Part shown: piece after piece, positions 54,977 to 64,000 of the stretch
Numbering within the stretch: position 1 is the first letter of the stretch
Layout: each line of letters opens with the position of its first letter
Assembly (NCBI GenBank): GCA_020631735.1
Contig: CM036215.1
Location: 13,232,346-13,296,345, forward strand
From: Saccharum officinarum
Taxonomy: Eukaryota; Streptophyta; Magnoliopsida; Poales; Poaceae
Reading direction: 5' to 3'
Length of the DNA stretch: 64,000 nt
The notes under the pieces: model-generated
The model's database searches: none
Told to the model about the DNA's origin: nothing
Seen by the model: only the letters and a program-made list of their open reading frames with translations
Program-made: the position numbers and the translations under genes

Positions 54977-57335
54977 ATTAACTCATCAACTACATCGAAG
55001 ATCACACTACGGCACCGTGCCCTCATCTTAGGCCACGCAGTCGTCGTGCCCAAGGTCAGACCGCTGCCGGCTGCATCCCCTGAGTAGTTCGTGTTGAACA
55101 CACTGGCAGCCACCGCCGGGCGACGACCCTCCCCATGGACTTCAATTTCCAGTGTGTCCCTCTTCTTCCTCTCATTCTTGCTGCTTCAGTTCCTATAAGA
55201 TCAAAATAATGATTATTAATTTAAAATCATGCATAGAAACATGTTTAGTACGCGCAAAAAAATGTATAGAAATTCTGCTCCAGATGGAATGCTCAGAATA
55301 CATACAAATTTTGTCTATACATGCATACAAAAGCTCTGCTCCAACAATACATATATAAGTGCAACAATAATGTATACAGATCTGTTATAACAGTGCATAA
55401 AGAACAATTTTTATGCGTATTAATCAATAAACAAATTGTACTACTAGAGCTCACAAAATAACTAATTTGAATACCAAGTTGAGCATTCAGAGTCAAAGGC
55501 ACAGAGCGGCACACTATGGCGAGAGCGAACCGACAGCATAAAAAACGTAGTCAACTAGTGTACAAATTCATCAGGTTGTTGCTTGTTATAGAAATAGCGG
55601 ATTAAATGCACAGAACAGATAACTGACATTTAGGCAAACGACAAAAGATCATAGCAAGAAGCATAAAATATTTAATCACTGATTTTCTCTGCACCGATTC
55701 TTTAATCATAGAAACAAGCACATACATCCTACAAATCTAAAATCTTACGGATCCGATGCTCCAAAAAAGTTTCTACGGAGAACTAACAATGCAAAATGTT
55801 GAACAACAAATCCAACCATCTATCCATGCACGTAGCTGCTAGATTCCAATTGGTGCCGTGAAGAATGTCTGAGCAAATAACAAACCAAACCTTACGCAGT
55901 CACTATTCAAGCAACCCGTCGAACACTTCACAGGCAACTAGCCCGAATAAAAAATCAAATAGAAAATCACTCACCACGCCTCAAACCTCACTCACTGTCG
56001 CCACTGCAGCTGCTGGGGCCTGGGGAAGGACTCACCGCCGCCTGGGGGGCTCCAGATGCTCACCGTTCCTGCCTCCTAGTTCAGTTACGAGCCAGCAGCA
56101 AAGCTAGTTCAGTTGTATTCAAAACCTGAAAGTACCAAAGCTCTCCCATCATGGTAATTAAGCATGGTCACGTGCTACATAAAAATAAGTGAAGAAAGGT
56201 ATACAAACAAAATTCATTTCGGTTACGGATTGGCAGCGTCTTTATGAACAGATTGACGGATTTGTCTGCATCAAACCAGGAAAAGACACCAATTGCAGAC
56301 ATCAATTGCCAGGTGCTCGTGGGGGCTTCAGATGCTCACCGTTCCTGCCTCCTGGAGACACACGGAGAGGGAATCCGTTCAGATCAAGAACCTTAACACG
56401 AGAGCACGGAGAGGAAAGCAAGGAAACGTACGAGGAGCAAGATCTACTCGTAGACGTGGGAGACAAGGGGCGAGTGGGAGCGGGCACCTCCACGAGCGCC
56501 CGACGCACCTCCCGAGCCAGTAGCTTCATCGCAGGGAGGGAGTCGAGGTGGGCGAACCGGTGGGGGCGCGAACAGGGGCCGCCTCGCCTCGCGAGCAGGG
56601 TGAGGGTCGGCGGACCAAGCTGTGCGTGTGGGCCGTCCGCGCCGTTTCCAAGGGAGGCCATGTGCGCCGCCGGGAGGGAAGAGGCCGCGCGCCGTCGCCG
56701 GATGGCCCACGCGCGAGGAACCGCAGCCGCCGCGTGCTGTGGTGGGGAGGGGTCGTCGAGATGCCGGATCTGCCGGTGCGGGCTGTGTTGAGAGGGGGCG
56801 CTGGCGGGCCACGAGCTCATCGACGCTGCCGCTCGCTCGACCGCCCGGAAAGCCTACAGTGAGGCCACGAGGGAGCTGTAGCCGTACCCGCGCACGGCCG
56901 CGAGCTCCAGGGCGCCGTCGCCGTCGCAATCCCCCAGCCTCGTCATGCACTCACCGACGTCCAGGATGCGCCACCGATGGGGAGAAGAAAGGGAAGTGGA
57001 CCCCGCCAGGGGAGAGCAAGTGGGTGCCCTGGCGGCCTCGCTGCTCGTCGCGTGGAGAGGGGAGCTAGGGCGCCGCCGCTCCCCTGTGCGCCTGTGGCCG
57101 GCGCCGCCGCGTGCTTGTGCCCGTCGGGGTGGGAGGGAGCCGCCGGGGATAGTGGGGAGGCCGCCGGGGATGGGCCGCTGCCGCTGCCCTCCATGGGTCT
57201 GGCCGGGGGGTCGTGGGGAGGGCACTGGGGATGGTGGGGAGGCCGTGACAGGGGTGGGGAGGCCGCGCAGCAGGGGGTGGCAGCCGCCGGTCGGGGGTTG
57301 TTGGGTGGGAATTAGGGTTTGGGGGAATATATATA
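54977..57335 (-). other. gene-like sequence of unknown identity on the minus strand
   Basis: A possible TATA (TATATATA, 57328-57335) is followed by AAACCCTAATTCCC and a GC-rich region with open frames (57225-56854 and 56820-56302). Two near-identical copies of a 28-bp piece, at about 56050-56077 and 56325-56352, each carry a donor-like GGAACG|GTGAGC. A last frame at about 55142-54977 ends in TAA (FNTNYSGDAAGSGLTLGTTT). I do not recognise the product. It may be a captured and partly duplicated gene inside the (TA)n-flanked element, or a small gene; the exon structure is unproven. Confidence 0.35.
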
Positions 57336-57639
57336 GAAGGACTGGAAAGTTGGCCTAGTGGGTCGGCGGTGAGCCAGCGGGCTGCTGGTGTGATCGGTTG
57401 GACAGGTGGCTGGTCCGGTTGGGCTAGGGCTCCCGATCTCTACTATAATGGAACACTTAATTTATCCTAGATCTACTAAAGAAAACGTACCCCGCTGAGA
57501 GCCTTCAATCACCGCTGAGAGCCTTTAATCATTGTGCACTCAAAAAATTGTACGCAGAAAATTATCTTCATTAAAATCAAGGGCTACAGAACCAACCAAA
57601 CCCGATCTGATGGTTGTCGATCAAAAATTTGATGCAAGG

Positions 57640-58690
57640 CTTCAAACTCAGCCGCACCCCGCACGAACAGCACCCCACGGCCATGCCCCGCAGCCCAGGT
57701 TGGATCCCCCGCTGCAGGTTGTTTATTTTTGTAGAGATTTACAAAAAAATAAAAATGAAACATCATCCGTTTGCATCTCTTGCCCCGAGCCCCCGACGCG
57801 GATCTTTGCCTTCCATTCGCCGCCGCCATAGGCGAATCACCATCACCCATGCTCCTCCTCCCCTAGAACCTCCTCCTCTCTCCTGTTGCCACGAGGCGCG
57901 GCTCAGCTCTTCCTCGAAGCGGGCGGAATCCAGGGCGCGCGGCAGTGGCATGGACGAGTAGGGGGAGCGGGGGATCCCGCGGCTAGGGTTCCCCTGGACC
58001 AGCTGCCACCTCGCCGGTGTCACCCCGCGGCAGGCCGAAGGCGCCGGAGGTGATGGACTCGCACCTCCACGCCTCCACCCCGCACCGCACAACGCGCCGC
58101 GCCCAGGCGAGCCATCCTGTGTTCGATTCCCACGACGCCCTCCAATCGATTTTTCTAGAAAAAAAATCCGACACCGATCTTTCTTCGGCGTCCCTCACCT
58201 CGCGAAATAAGCGACGCGATCCACCTCTTCGTCTTCCTCCGCCACGGCCACGTGGGTGCGGGCACGAGCGCGCGGCGATCCCTCCGCTTGGGGCCTACTC
58301 CACCTCCACCTCTTGTCCTCCACACCATGGGCGGCCCCACATCAATCATCAAGGATGGGATCTCCCTCTCCGCCAGAGGCGAAGGAGCAGCCGGATCCGG
58401 CGAAGTACGATCGGATGCTGCGAAGGGAGGAGTGGATTTGGCACTTGGTTTGTCGAGGAGGACTCGGAGGCAGCTGGCGCAACGCAGAAGCGACCACACG
58501 TCAACAACCACCGCGACATCAACGCGCAGGTTAGAGGCGGAGCACAGAGGCTGCTGTCCGCCTGCCAACAGTCCGATGACCTTGAGCTGTTGCTCAAAGG
58601 TTTGATTCTCCCTGCCCTGCTTGTTGGATTAAATTATTTGCTTCTTGTCGTCATCTTCAGTGTTTCTCATGCGGTTGATATGGGCATCTG
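57640..58690 (+). pseudogene. captured gene fragment(s) of unknown identity in the Helitron
   Basis: GC-rich, exon-like sequence with leader-type text. A frame starts MGSPSPPEAKEQPDPAKYDRM at about 58358, and a second frame reads NAQVRGGAQRLLSACQQSDD (about 58530-58590) and ends at a possible donor AAAG|GTTTG near 58600. The two parts are in different frames, so any original protein is broken. I do not recognise the source gene. Confidence 0.4.
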
Positions 58691-59030
58691 AAACTTGGTG
58701 CAGAGGGTGGTAGGGGATCTCCATTCTCAAGCAATTTCGCTACTAGCTGATTACTTTTAGGACGAATTTCTTGAATCTCACCTGAAAAGGATCACTATCT
58801 CTGCAAAGTAAACGAGGCATATCATCAATTTCTTTTCTTTCTTTCTTTACTGACCCGGAATCCTGTCATTTGCATAGCTGGTTTTCATGTGTAGTAAACA
58901 AGTTAGATGCTAGAACCTTGTCCAAACCTGCTTGCATATGTTGCTAACGATCCAGCTCCAGATATTATGTTGTGCAATGTGTATGCTATTTTCTTAAGAT
59001 GGATGTTTATTACTCTAGCATTTTCTTAAA

Positions 59031-59393
59031 ATGGATCCTGAGATTGATCGGCAAATTTCAGAACACGCTGCACGAATGCATAGATATTGCACTGATGATG
59101 AAGGTAGCTTTGCTGTTTTACAGTAGAATATATTTGTTTTCAATTCTTCCATTCTTTTCATTTGCTTAATAAAAGACAACCTCATAAACTGCAAGATCAA
59201 GAGGTATCTTTATAAAGAGGGATATGCTGAAGAAGATGACGGTTATGCTAATGCAGCCATTTTTTGTTGAGGATTGCTCTGTGGTCAGGATAGAAGAGGC
59301 AAGAAAGCCAAGCAAGACAGGCTAATTGTCAAATTTCTGAAGAATTATATTCATTATGCAAAGAACCTTATTCAACCGAAGCTCACTGATGAG
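59031..59393 (+). pseudogene. MCM3: MCM3 gene fragment (two exons) in the Helitron
   Basis: MCM3 is a subunit of the hexameric MCM2-7 replicative helicase in the nucleus. Exon piece 1 (59031-59103) reads MDPEIDRQISEHAARMHRYC and continues TDDE before GT at 59104. Exon piece 2 (about 59214-59393) reads KEGYAEEDDGYANAAIF, then a small rearrangement with TGA, then GQDRRGKKAKQDRLIVKFLK and NYIHYAKNLIQPKLTDE up to a donor GAG|GTAACC. These correspond to the stretch just after the MCM core that is shared by plant MCM3 proteins. The Walker motifs, N-terminus and C-terminus are absent, so it is a captured relic with an intron retained. Confidence 0.83.
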
Positions 59394-62300
59394 GTAACCT
59401 TTTCCAATCCTGCATACAGAGCCATACAAAGTTGGTGGAGATATTATTTTTCTATTGCGCATTAGCATACCATGCTTTCCTCACCAAGGTGGGGGCTGCT
59501 TTCTTCCTCTACAATACACTTCTATATTTCAATGTTTCTTCCTCTTCTTTCAATTTCTTTGTTCATAATTTTGAAAAAGGAGAAAAAGAAGGATCTTAGC
59601 CAGGACAATACGAGATTGAAGCAACCATTGAATTCAGTAGAGGTGAGTGCAGCTCATTTCTGCTATCTTTCATTTATTGTTGAAACAAGAGAATCTGATA
59701 TCACTTTTTTTTGTGTCATGTTAGACCTCATACCTACGAGGCAATTTAACCAATATCTTAAAGGAGATGAAAAGGTGAACATAAATTATGTCCTTCTCTT
59801 TTATTTTATTTCCTGAAAGTGTCTTGTAAAATGAGGTTGTAGGGATAAGAAAGTGACCTGTTGCAAAATCATGTACTTTATATTTTATTACTTAACACTA
59901 GGTACATATATATAAACCCCCTTCCCCCCAGCAAAATAGATAATAAACTGGAACATATCTATGATTTTGTTAAAGCAAAAAAATTATGGTTCATCTATTA
60001 TTTTCTCCTTTATTAATTACTAGCAAAGAAAAGAGATCTATATGTTATTTTTATTTATGATTTATTTCTTTGAAATTATTTTTTCTAGGCGTCTCTTGCT
60101 TATAATTTACTGGACTGGATTTTTTTCTTAGCTAAGAAGTACTTGTGATAGTAAATTTTATACTATGAAGATTACAATCTTGCTTGCTCTATGCCTCTAT
60201 ATGTTAATTATTTGAGTATTTCTGCAGGAGACGGTAGCAGTGACGCACCACCGCTCACTTTCACTGAGGGAAATGCCAACCTCAATGTCAGCTATCTGGG
60301 ATTGTAAGGCCTCTCTCTGACGCCGCCAGCGGCTGCAGCTTCTGCATCAGTAAGAACTCATCTCTCATCAGAATGTGGTTCTTTTGATCTGTTGAGAGAT
60401 GGTGTACGACTCAGAAATGAGTGTCAATTCACACTGCATGTAACTTCAGCAGCTTATGAATTGTTCAGTGTATTCAGGATTTAGTGCACACTAAAATTGT
60501 GTTGTTCATGTAACAACAAGCCTTTGAGGAGGCTCATGGTCAGACTAATGTTAAACTCAGTGAGTCCATCAGACTTTGTAATGATTTTAGATTGCGCCTT
60601 CCTTTATTGAACAATCGAAAAAATGTAACAGCAAGGGCTTTAATGACACACAAGGCAACCGGTGCCAAGGCGAGGCGGCCGCACCGAGGGGTTCGGCCAT
60701 GGTGCTGCCATGGCAACGACAGCGATTGGGCTGTGTGAGTTTTGAGAAACAGTATAACTGTTTTGAGAAACGGAGAGGGAATGTGACTGCCATGCGATAA
60801 TTTTTTGTAGGACCTAAATTTTAGAGCTCAGATTACTATAAGTATGCATGCTAATTGTTTATTAGTCATATCTAATTAAGTTCTGAACTTCTGTGGCATG
60901 TTGATAATCTGAAAATGGGAGTAAATTTTGTAGGTTGCTGAGTTTTTTGTGTTTCATGGATTAGTTTCTGAAAGCATCAAGAAAACTCTGGTCCAGGAAT
61001 CACATTGGCAAGGTAAGCTACTGAGCTCACGTAAAGTTATGCATATTGTAGGCAGTTAATTACTAATAATGCCAACATAAATGGTGAGATAAGAAACTTT
61101 AGTGTTGCATTAAGAAGTTACATGATGCAATGGTTTTTGCTTGGAGTAGATTGATGTATTGTTTCCTTCTGAAATTACTGTATGGCAAGTAGATTGATGT
61201 AGTTGTGCAGTTGTTCCTTGCTCTCATTTGTTCTAAATGTTTGCAGAGGGAAATCACAGCTGAGTTATGCTTTCGAGTGGAGGTTTGGGATGTTTGTCTC
61301 ATTTTTCTATTGTTCCTTATTCTCATTTCTTCCAAAAGTTTGCATAGAAAATCCATGCGAAGGATTGAACAGAAAAAATTTAGAAAACAAAGCTAAGATT
61401 TGTTTTCATAAAGTACAGATTCCTTGCTCTTGCCATCTCTTTTATTTTGGTTTATAGCGTTTACCTAATTGTTACCGTTTGATGTGATTAACCTTGGCCT
61501 TAGGCTCTAGCATAAAGTTAGCCAAGAATTTAAATAATAGGAAAAAAACAAATTGGTGAACTTGGTCTTCTATTTTGAACCAAACGTTGGCCCCCCTGCT
61601 TTTGACCATTGGCAATTGAATTATTATGGATGGTTGGAAGTTAAATTTACTTGCTGCAAGCTTGTTTTCTTCAGTAACTACAATAGTGGGTGTTGACTTC
61701 AGTAATTTAATATTGGTTATGTTTTTCCTGGGTTTTCTTTATATGCTACTAGGAGTTGAGGACACTGCAAGGAGTTCCTATTTACAGGCTGCAAGGTGAT
61801 GCCTTTCTTCTGTGATCTTTGTTCATATTTTTTCCTACAATGCTCTATTGATTCTGAATGAAATGGATAATCTGCTGGCTAGGAAGATTTGGCAGAATTA
61901 CTTATTGTAGTTCTAACTCTTTGAGTTTGTCCTATGAAGTTATCAATGTATTTCAAATGAGATCAGTGTTATCTAACTATGTATCGTTGTTTTTGTGTGA
62001 ATCTTAAATATATCACATCTATCAATCTATACTTTGTCACCGATGCATATATTATATTTTGAATGTTTGATTTGTACTACCAAAGGTCGCCGTACAATAT
62101 TTGGTTATCCTAAAGAACTGATGGAATAGTTGAACTTGGGTGTGCTTCAGCTTAGGTTTAGTGATGAACACATACAGTTTGGTTATCCTGTGCACTTGGA
62201 TCTTGCATCTTTTTAACCACAGTGCTTGCTAACAGGTTCCTAATAGAGTAGTTATTAAATCTAAAAGGACTCGTTACTTCAATCTGTATCTGCAATCTGT

Positions 62301-62844
62301 AACTAATTTTTAACCATGCAGATTTTACGGATCTAGCAATTTGCCAGGAGATGAGAAGCGGCGGCATGGAAGTTGAAGGGGGCAGTGTGGTGGCCTTTTG
62401 ATCTTAGAACTTGTGCCTCTTTAGCTGCTTTGGTTGTCGCTGCAGACTGGTGAGATTGTTTGATGTGTTTGGTAGTTAATAAATAGAAACACTCCAAATT
62501 ACTTGTAACATGCATCAATAGTGCTACTGCATTAACTTATCTTGCAGTGGAAATGCGGAGCTGGTAATATGAGGATTCAACTGGTCAAGAATTGAGAAGT
62601 TTGGAGTAGAGCGAAATAAGGTTATGCATGAATGTGCACGTTTTGCCAATATGTCATGTCAAAGACTGAGTATTGTTTCCAGTTTTGTGTCAAGAGTCTT
62701 GCTTTGTAATGATATTGTTGAATCCGAGACAATAAAACTCTCTTTGGCAAAGAGGTTCAGTTATATTGGATCTAGATCTTTTGAAACTAAGTATTATGCA
62801 AGTAAATCACTTCTGGTTGTTTGATTTGCATTACCAAATGTCAC
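59394..62844 (+). other. rest of the Helitron: intron-like and unassigned sequence
   Basis: AT-rich, intron-like DNA with scattered splice-like sites. One exon-like piece at 60229-60309 follows TTTCTGCAG and reads GDGSSDAPPLTFTEGNANLN; others are too short to judge. No Rep/helicase domain and no further MCM3 exon was recognised. Confidence 0.4.
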
Positions 62845-62861
62845 CGTAGCGTTAGCACGGG
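62845..62861 (+). terminator. Helitron 3' subterminal hairpin
   Basis: CCGT-a-GC / GTTA loop / GC-ACGG forms a six-pair stem with one bulged A, 12 bases before the terminal CTAG. In Helitrons this hairpin marks the end of rolling-circle transfer. Confidence 0.8.
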
Positions 62862-62902
62862 CATTATACTAGTAGTTATTAGAAGCCCTATGTTTTCAAT
62901 AT

Positions 62903-62930
62903 CATAACTATATATATAGATATATATATA
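62903..62930. repeat. TA-rich tract, right flank of the (TA)n element
   Basis: ACTATATATATAGATATATATATAG: the right-hand counterpart of 53629-53672, interrupted by one AGA. Confidence 0.75.
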
Positions 62931-63138
62931 GCTATTACCTTATAGTTGGCTATAAAATAACTTATTCTATAGCTACTTTGAGTTACGAGAATTGCTATGC
63001 TAATTTACGAGATTATAGTAACTTCTTACTATGATATTTACCATAATATTATAGTAAATATCTCCATGTGTTATAGTAATTCAACTATCGTAAATATATA
63101 TTATCGTAAATTAGTATATAAAATTATTGTAAATAGAG

Positions 63139-63229
63139 GTGGCTATAAAATAACTTATTTTGTAGCTAGCTATAGAGTATATACTCTATAGCTAGCTACA
63201 AAAATATCTTATTTTGTAGCCAGCCGTCT
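63139..63229. repeat. 90-bp fold-back with a 46-bp perfect palindrome
   Basis: 63158-63203 is a perfect palindrome centred at 63180/63181 (half-site contains GTAGCTAGCTATAGAGTAT). With a few mismatches the arms extend to 63139 and 63229 (GGCTATAAAATAA against GGCTACAAAATAA). A direct third copy of the arm lies at 62945-62977. It could be a small fold-back element. Confidence 0.85.
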
Positions 63230-64000
63230 CCTGCTGGTCCTCCCGATCCAGTTCCGTGCAGCTGACACATGAAGCCGAATGAGCCGATGTGCTGAGCCAC
63301 ACGGTTACGTTGGTCCACCTAGAGTTACTGCCAGCCCATGATTGCTGCTGGATTTAATTTCCTACCCAAACAGCGTGCGTAGCAATTATATTATCTACAC
63401 GTACGTGCATGGCAAGCAAGTACATGGTTACTAGAATACGTTAGCAGGGTCGTAGAATTACCAGTCTGGTGTCAAGCAATTCCGAACCAATTTACCATAC
63501 AATAGTTTGGATATTTTAAATGCCTGGATACGGTAATCAGGATGGGTAGTTACTAGAATTTGGCGTCATGTTAGGAAATTCCGATAAACTTGCTGCTATC
63601 ACAACACTAATTTACCATACTATAATTTGGACATTTACAAGAAATTGAATTACGATAATGCAAGTGGTACGTCGCGGCGTCCATGTGCAAAGGTTACAAG
63701 TGTACACATGTACGTGTTACGAGAATACAACGTGTAGCTAGCAAGGAAGTATTTGGTTACTATGATAATAAGGCCATTGTGCCATGGTAAATTTACGATT
63801 ATTCGAATAGGCCCATGTGCAAACTATGCAAAATTTTGAAACAACCACAATATGTCTTTCCAAAGACATGTACATTGATACATTTTTCCATCATAATAAA
63901 AAACTATGTCTCCACATATTCTGAACCATGGGACGAAGCACCTGTGCGGCAGCATAAATGCATAAGCATCCCGACTGGATCTGGATGGCTATTTGAGAGG
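63230..64000. other. AT-rich intergenic DNA, no gene seen
   Basis: Two diverged direct copies of about 90 bp begin with GGTTACTAGAATACG at 63427 and AGTTACTAGAATTTGG at 63549, and each ends near AATTTACCATAC-ATA-TTTGGA. Possibly an old tandem or transposon relic. No coding frame is recognised up to the window end. Confidence 0.4.

Larger units (their letters stand above)
57437..62873 (+). mobile_element. non-autonomous Helitron carrying gene fragments
   Basis: The 5' end is TCTCTACTATAATGG directly after an A (57436). The 3' end is a hairpin (62845-62861) followed 12 bases later by CTAG (62870-62873), then a T. TC...CTAG ends, the subterminal hairpin and A/T target choice without duplication are the Helitron signature. 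At 5437 bp it encodes no Rep/helicase. It carries MCM3 exons and other unassigned gene-like pieces with introns, in the same direction. It interrupts the right inverted end of the (TA)n-flanked element. Confidence 0.85.
53673..62902. mobile_element. TIR-like element inserted in a (TA)n tract, itself split by a Helitron
   Basis: The left end (53673-53720: AGGGCT...TATCGGAAACCCCAGCC) and the reverse complement of the right end (ATAGGGCTTCTAATAACTATCGGGAGCCCTAGCC, split by the Helitron) are similar, giving imperfect inverted ends. TA repeats flank both sides. Without the Helitron it is about 3.8 kb. It holds subterminal tandem repeats (54154-54475) and GC-rich gene-like sequence (55990-57340). 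No transposase is seen. It recalls the rice Micron elements, which target TA microsatellites, but kinship is inference. Confidence 0.5.

Noticed and set aside
59031..59393. A working MCM3 gene
   Set aside because: Only two exons without the ATPase core are present, with an internal stop, inside a Helitron.
1..64000. tRNA and rRNA genes
   Set aside because: No cloverleaf-like boxes or rRNA segments were noticed; the tRNA-like text at 30791 is the retrotransposon primer site.

Overview
The window is plant nuclear DNA, almost certainly from a grass and probably a panicoid such as the sorghum, sugarcane or maize group. This rests on the Sirevirus-type copia elements with CCGGAC palindromes, a Tat-type Gypsy element with an antisense spliced gene, a grass-type wall-associated kinase, abundant grass MITEs with 3-bp target duplications, and a Helitron with grass-style ends (TCTCTACTA...CTAG). 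No complete, undamaged host gene is visible. The content is mobile elements nested in one another, plus gene relics.

Positions 1-39356 are one nest. The base layer is a Tat-lineage Ty3/Gypsy retrotransposon on the minus strand: 5' LTR 38294-39356, gag, protease, RT, RNase H and integrase leftward to 18529, an antisense spliced gene on the plus strand at 13926-17840, and a 3' LTR piece at 7451-7795. Three insertions split it. Element A is a plus-strand Sirevirus copia element; its 3' half spans 1-7450 and it sits in the Gypsy 3' LTR. A probable 5-kb solo LTR lies at 8515-13553. Element C is a complete minus-strand Sirevirus at 18977-32486, inserted in the integrase reading frame with a perfect AGCTC target duplication. 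A and C are one family in opposite orientation. Both carry an extra (env-like) reading frame after pol, preceded by a leader with a conserved candidate intron.

Positions 39357-50850 hold small repeats: a MITE-like element (40821-41421), a 5'-truncated L1 LINE with a 16-bp target duplication (42341-43812), and a broken wall-associated-kinase gene on the minus strand (45207-49777). The kinase gene has a good kinase domain but two TGG-to-TAG stops, a frameshift and a second LINE inserted next to the acceptor of its last exon.

Positions 50855-53672 hold three related MITEs, an unusual TACTGA-type minisatellite with a 143-145-bp higher-order period, and a (TA)n tract. From 53673 to about 62902 lies an element with imperfect inverted ends flanked on both sides by (TA)n, so it apparently inserted in a TA microsatellite. 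It carries GC-rich sequence with gene-like signals on the minus strand. A non-autonomous Helitron (57437-62873), carrying exons of the DNA-replication helicase subunit MCM3, is inserted near its right end. After 62930 there is a near-perfect 90-bp fold-back and AT-rich DNA without a recognised gene.

Most premature stops in the nested elements are CAG to TAG or CGA to TGA. This is the pattern expected from deamination of methylated CHG and CG sites in silenced DNA.
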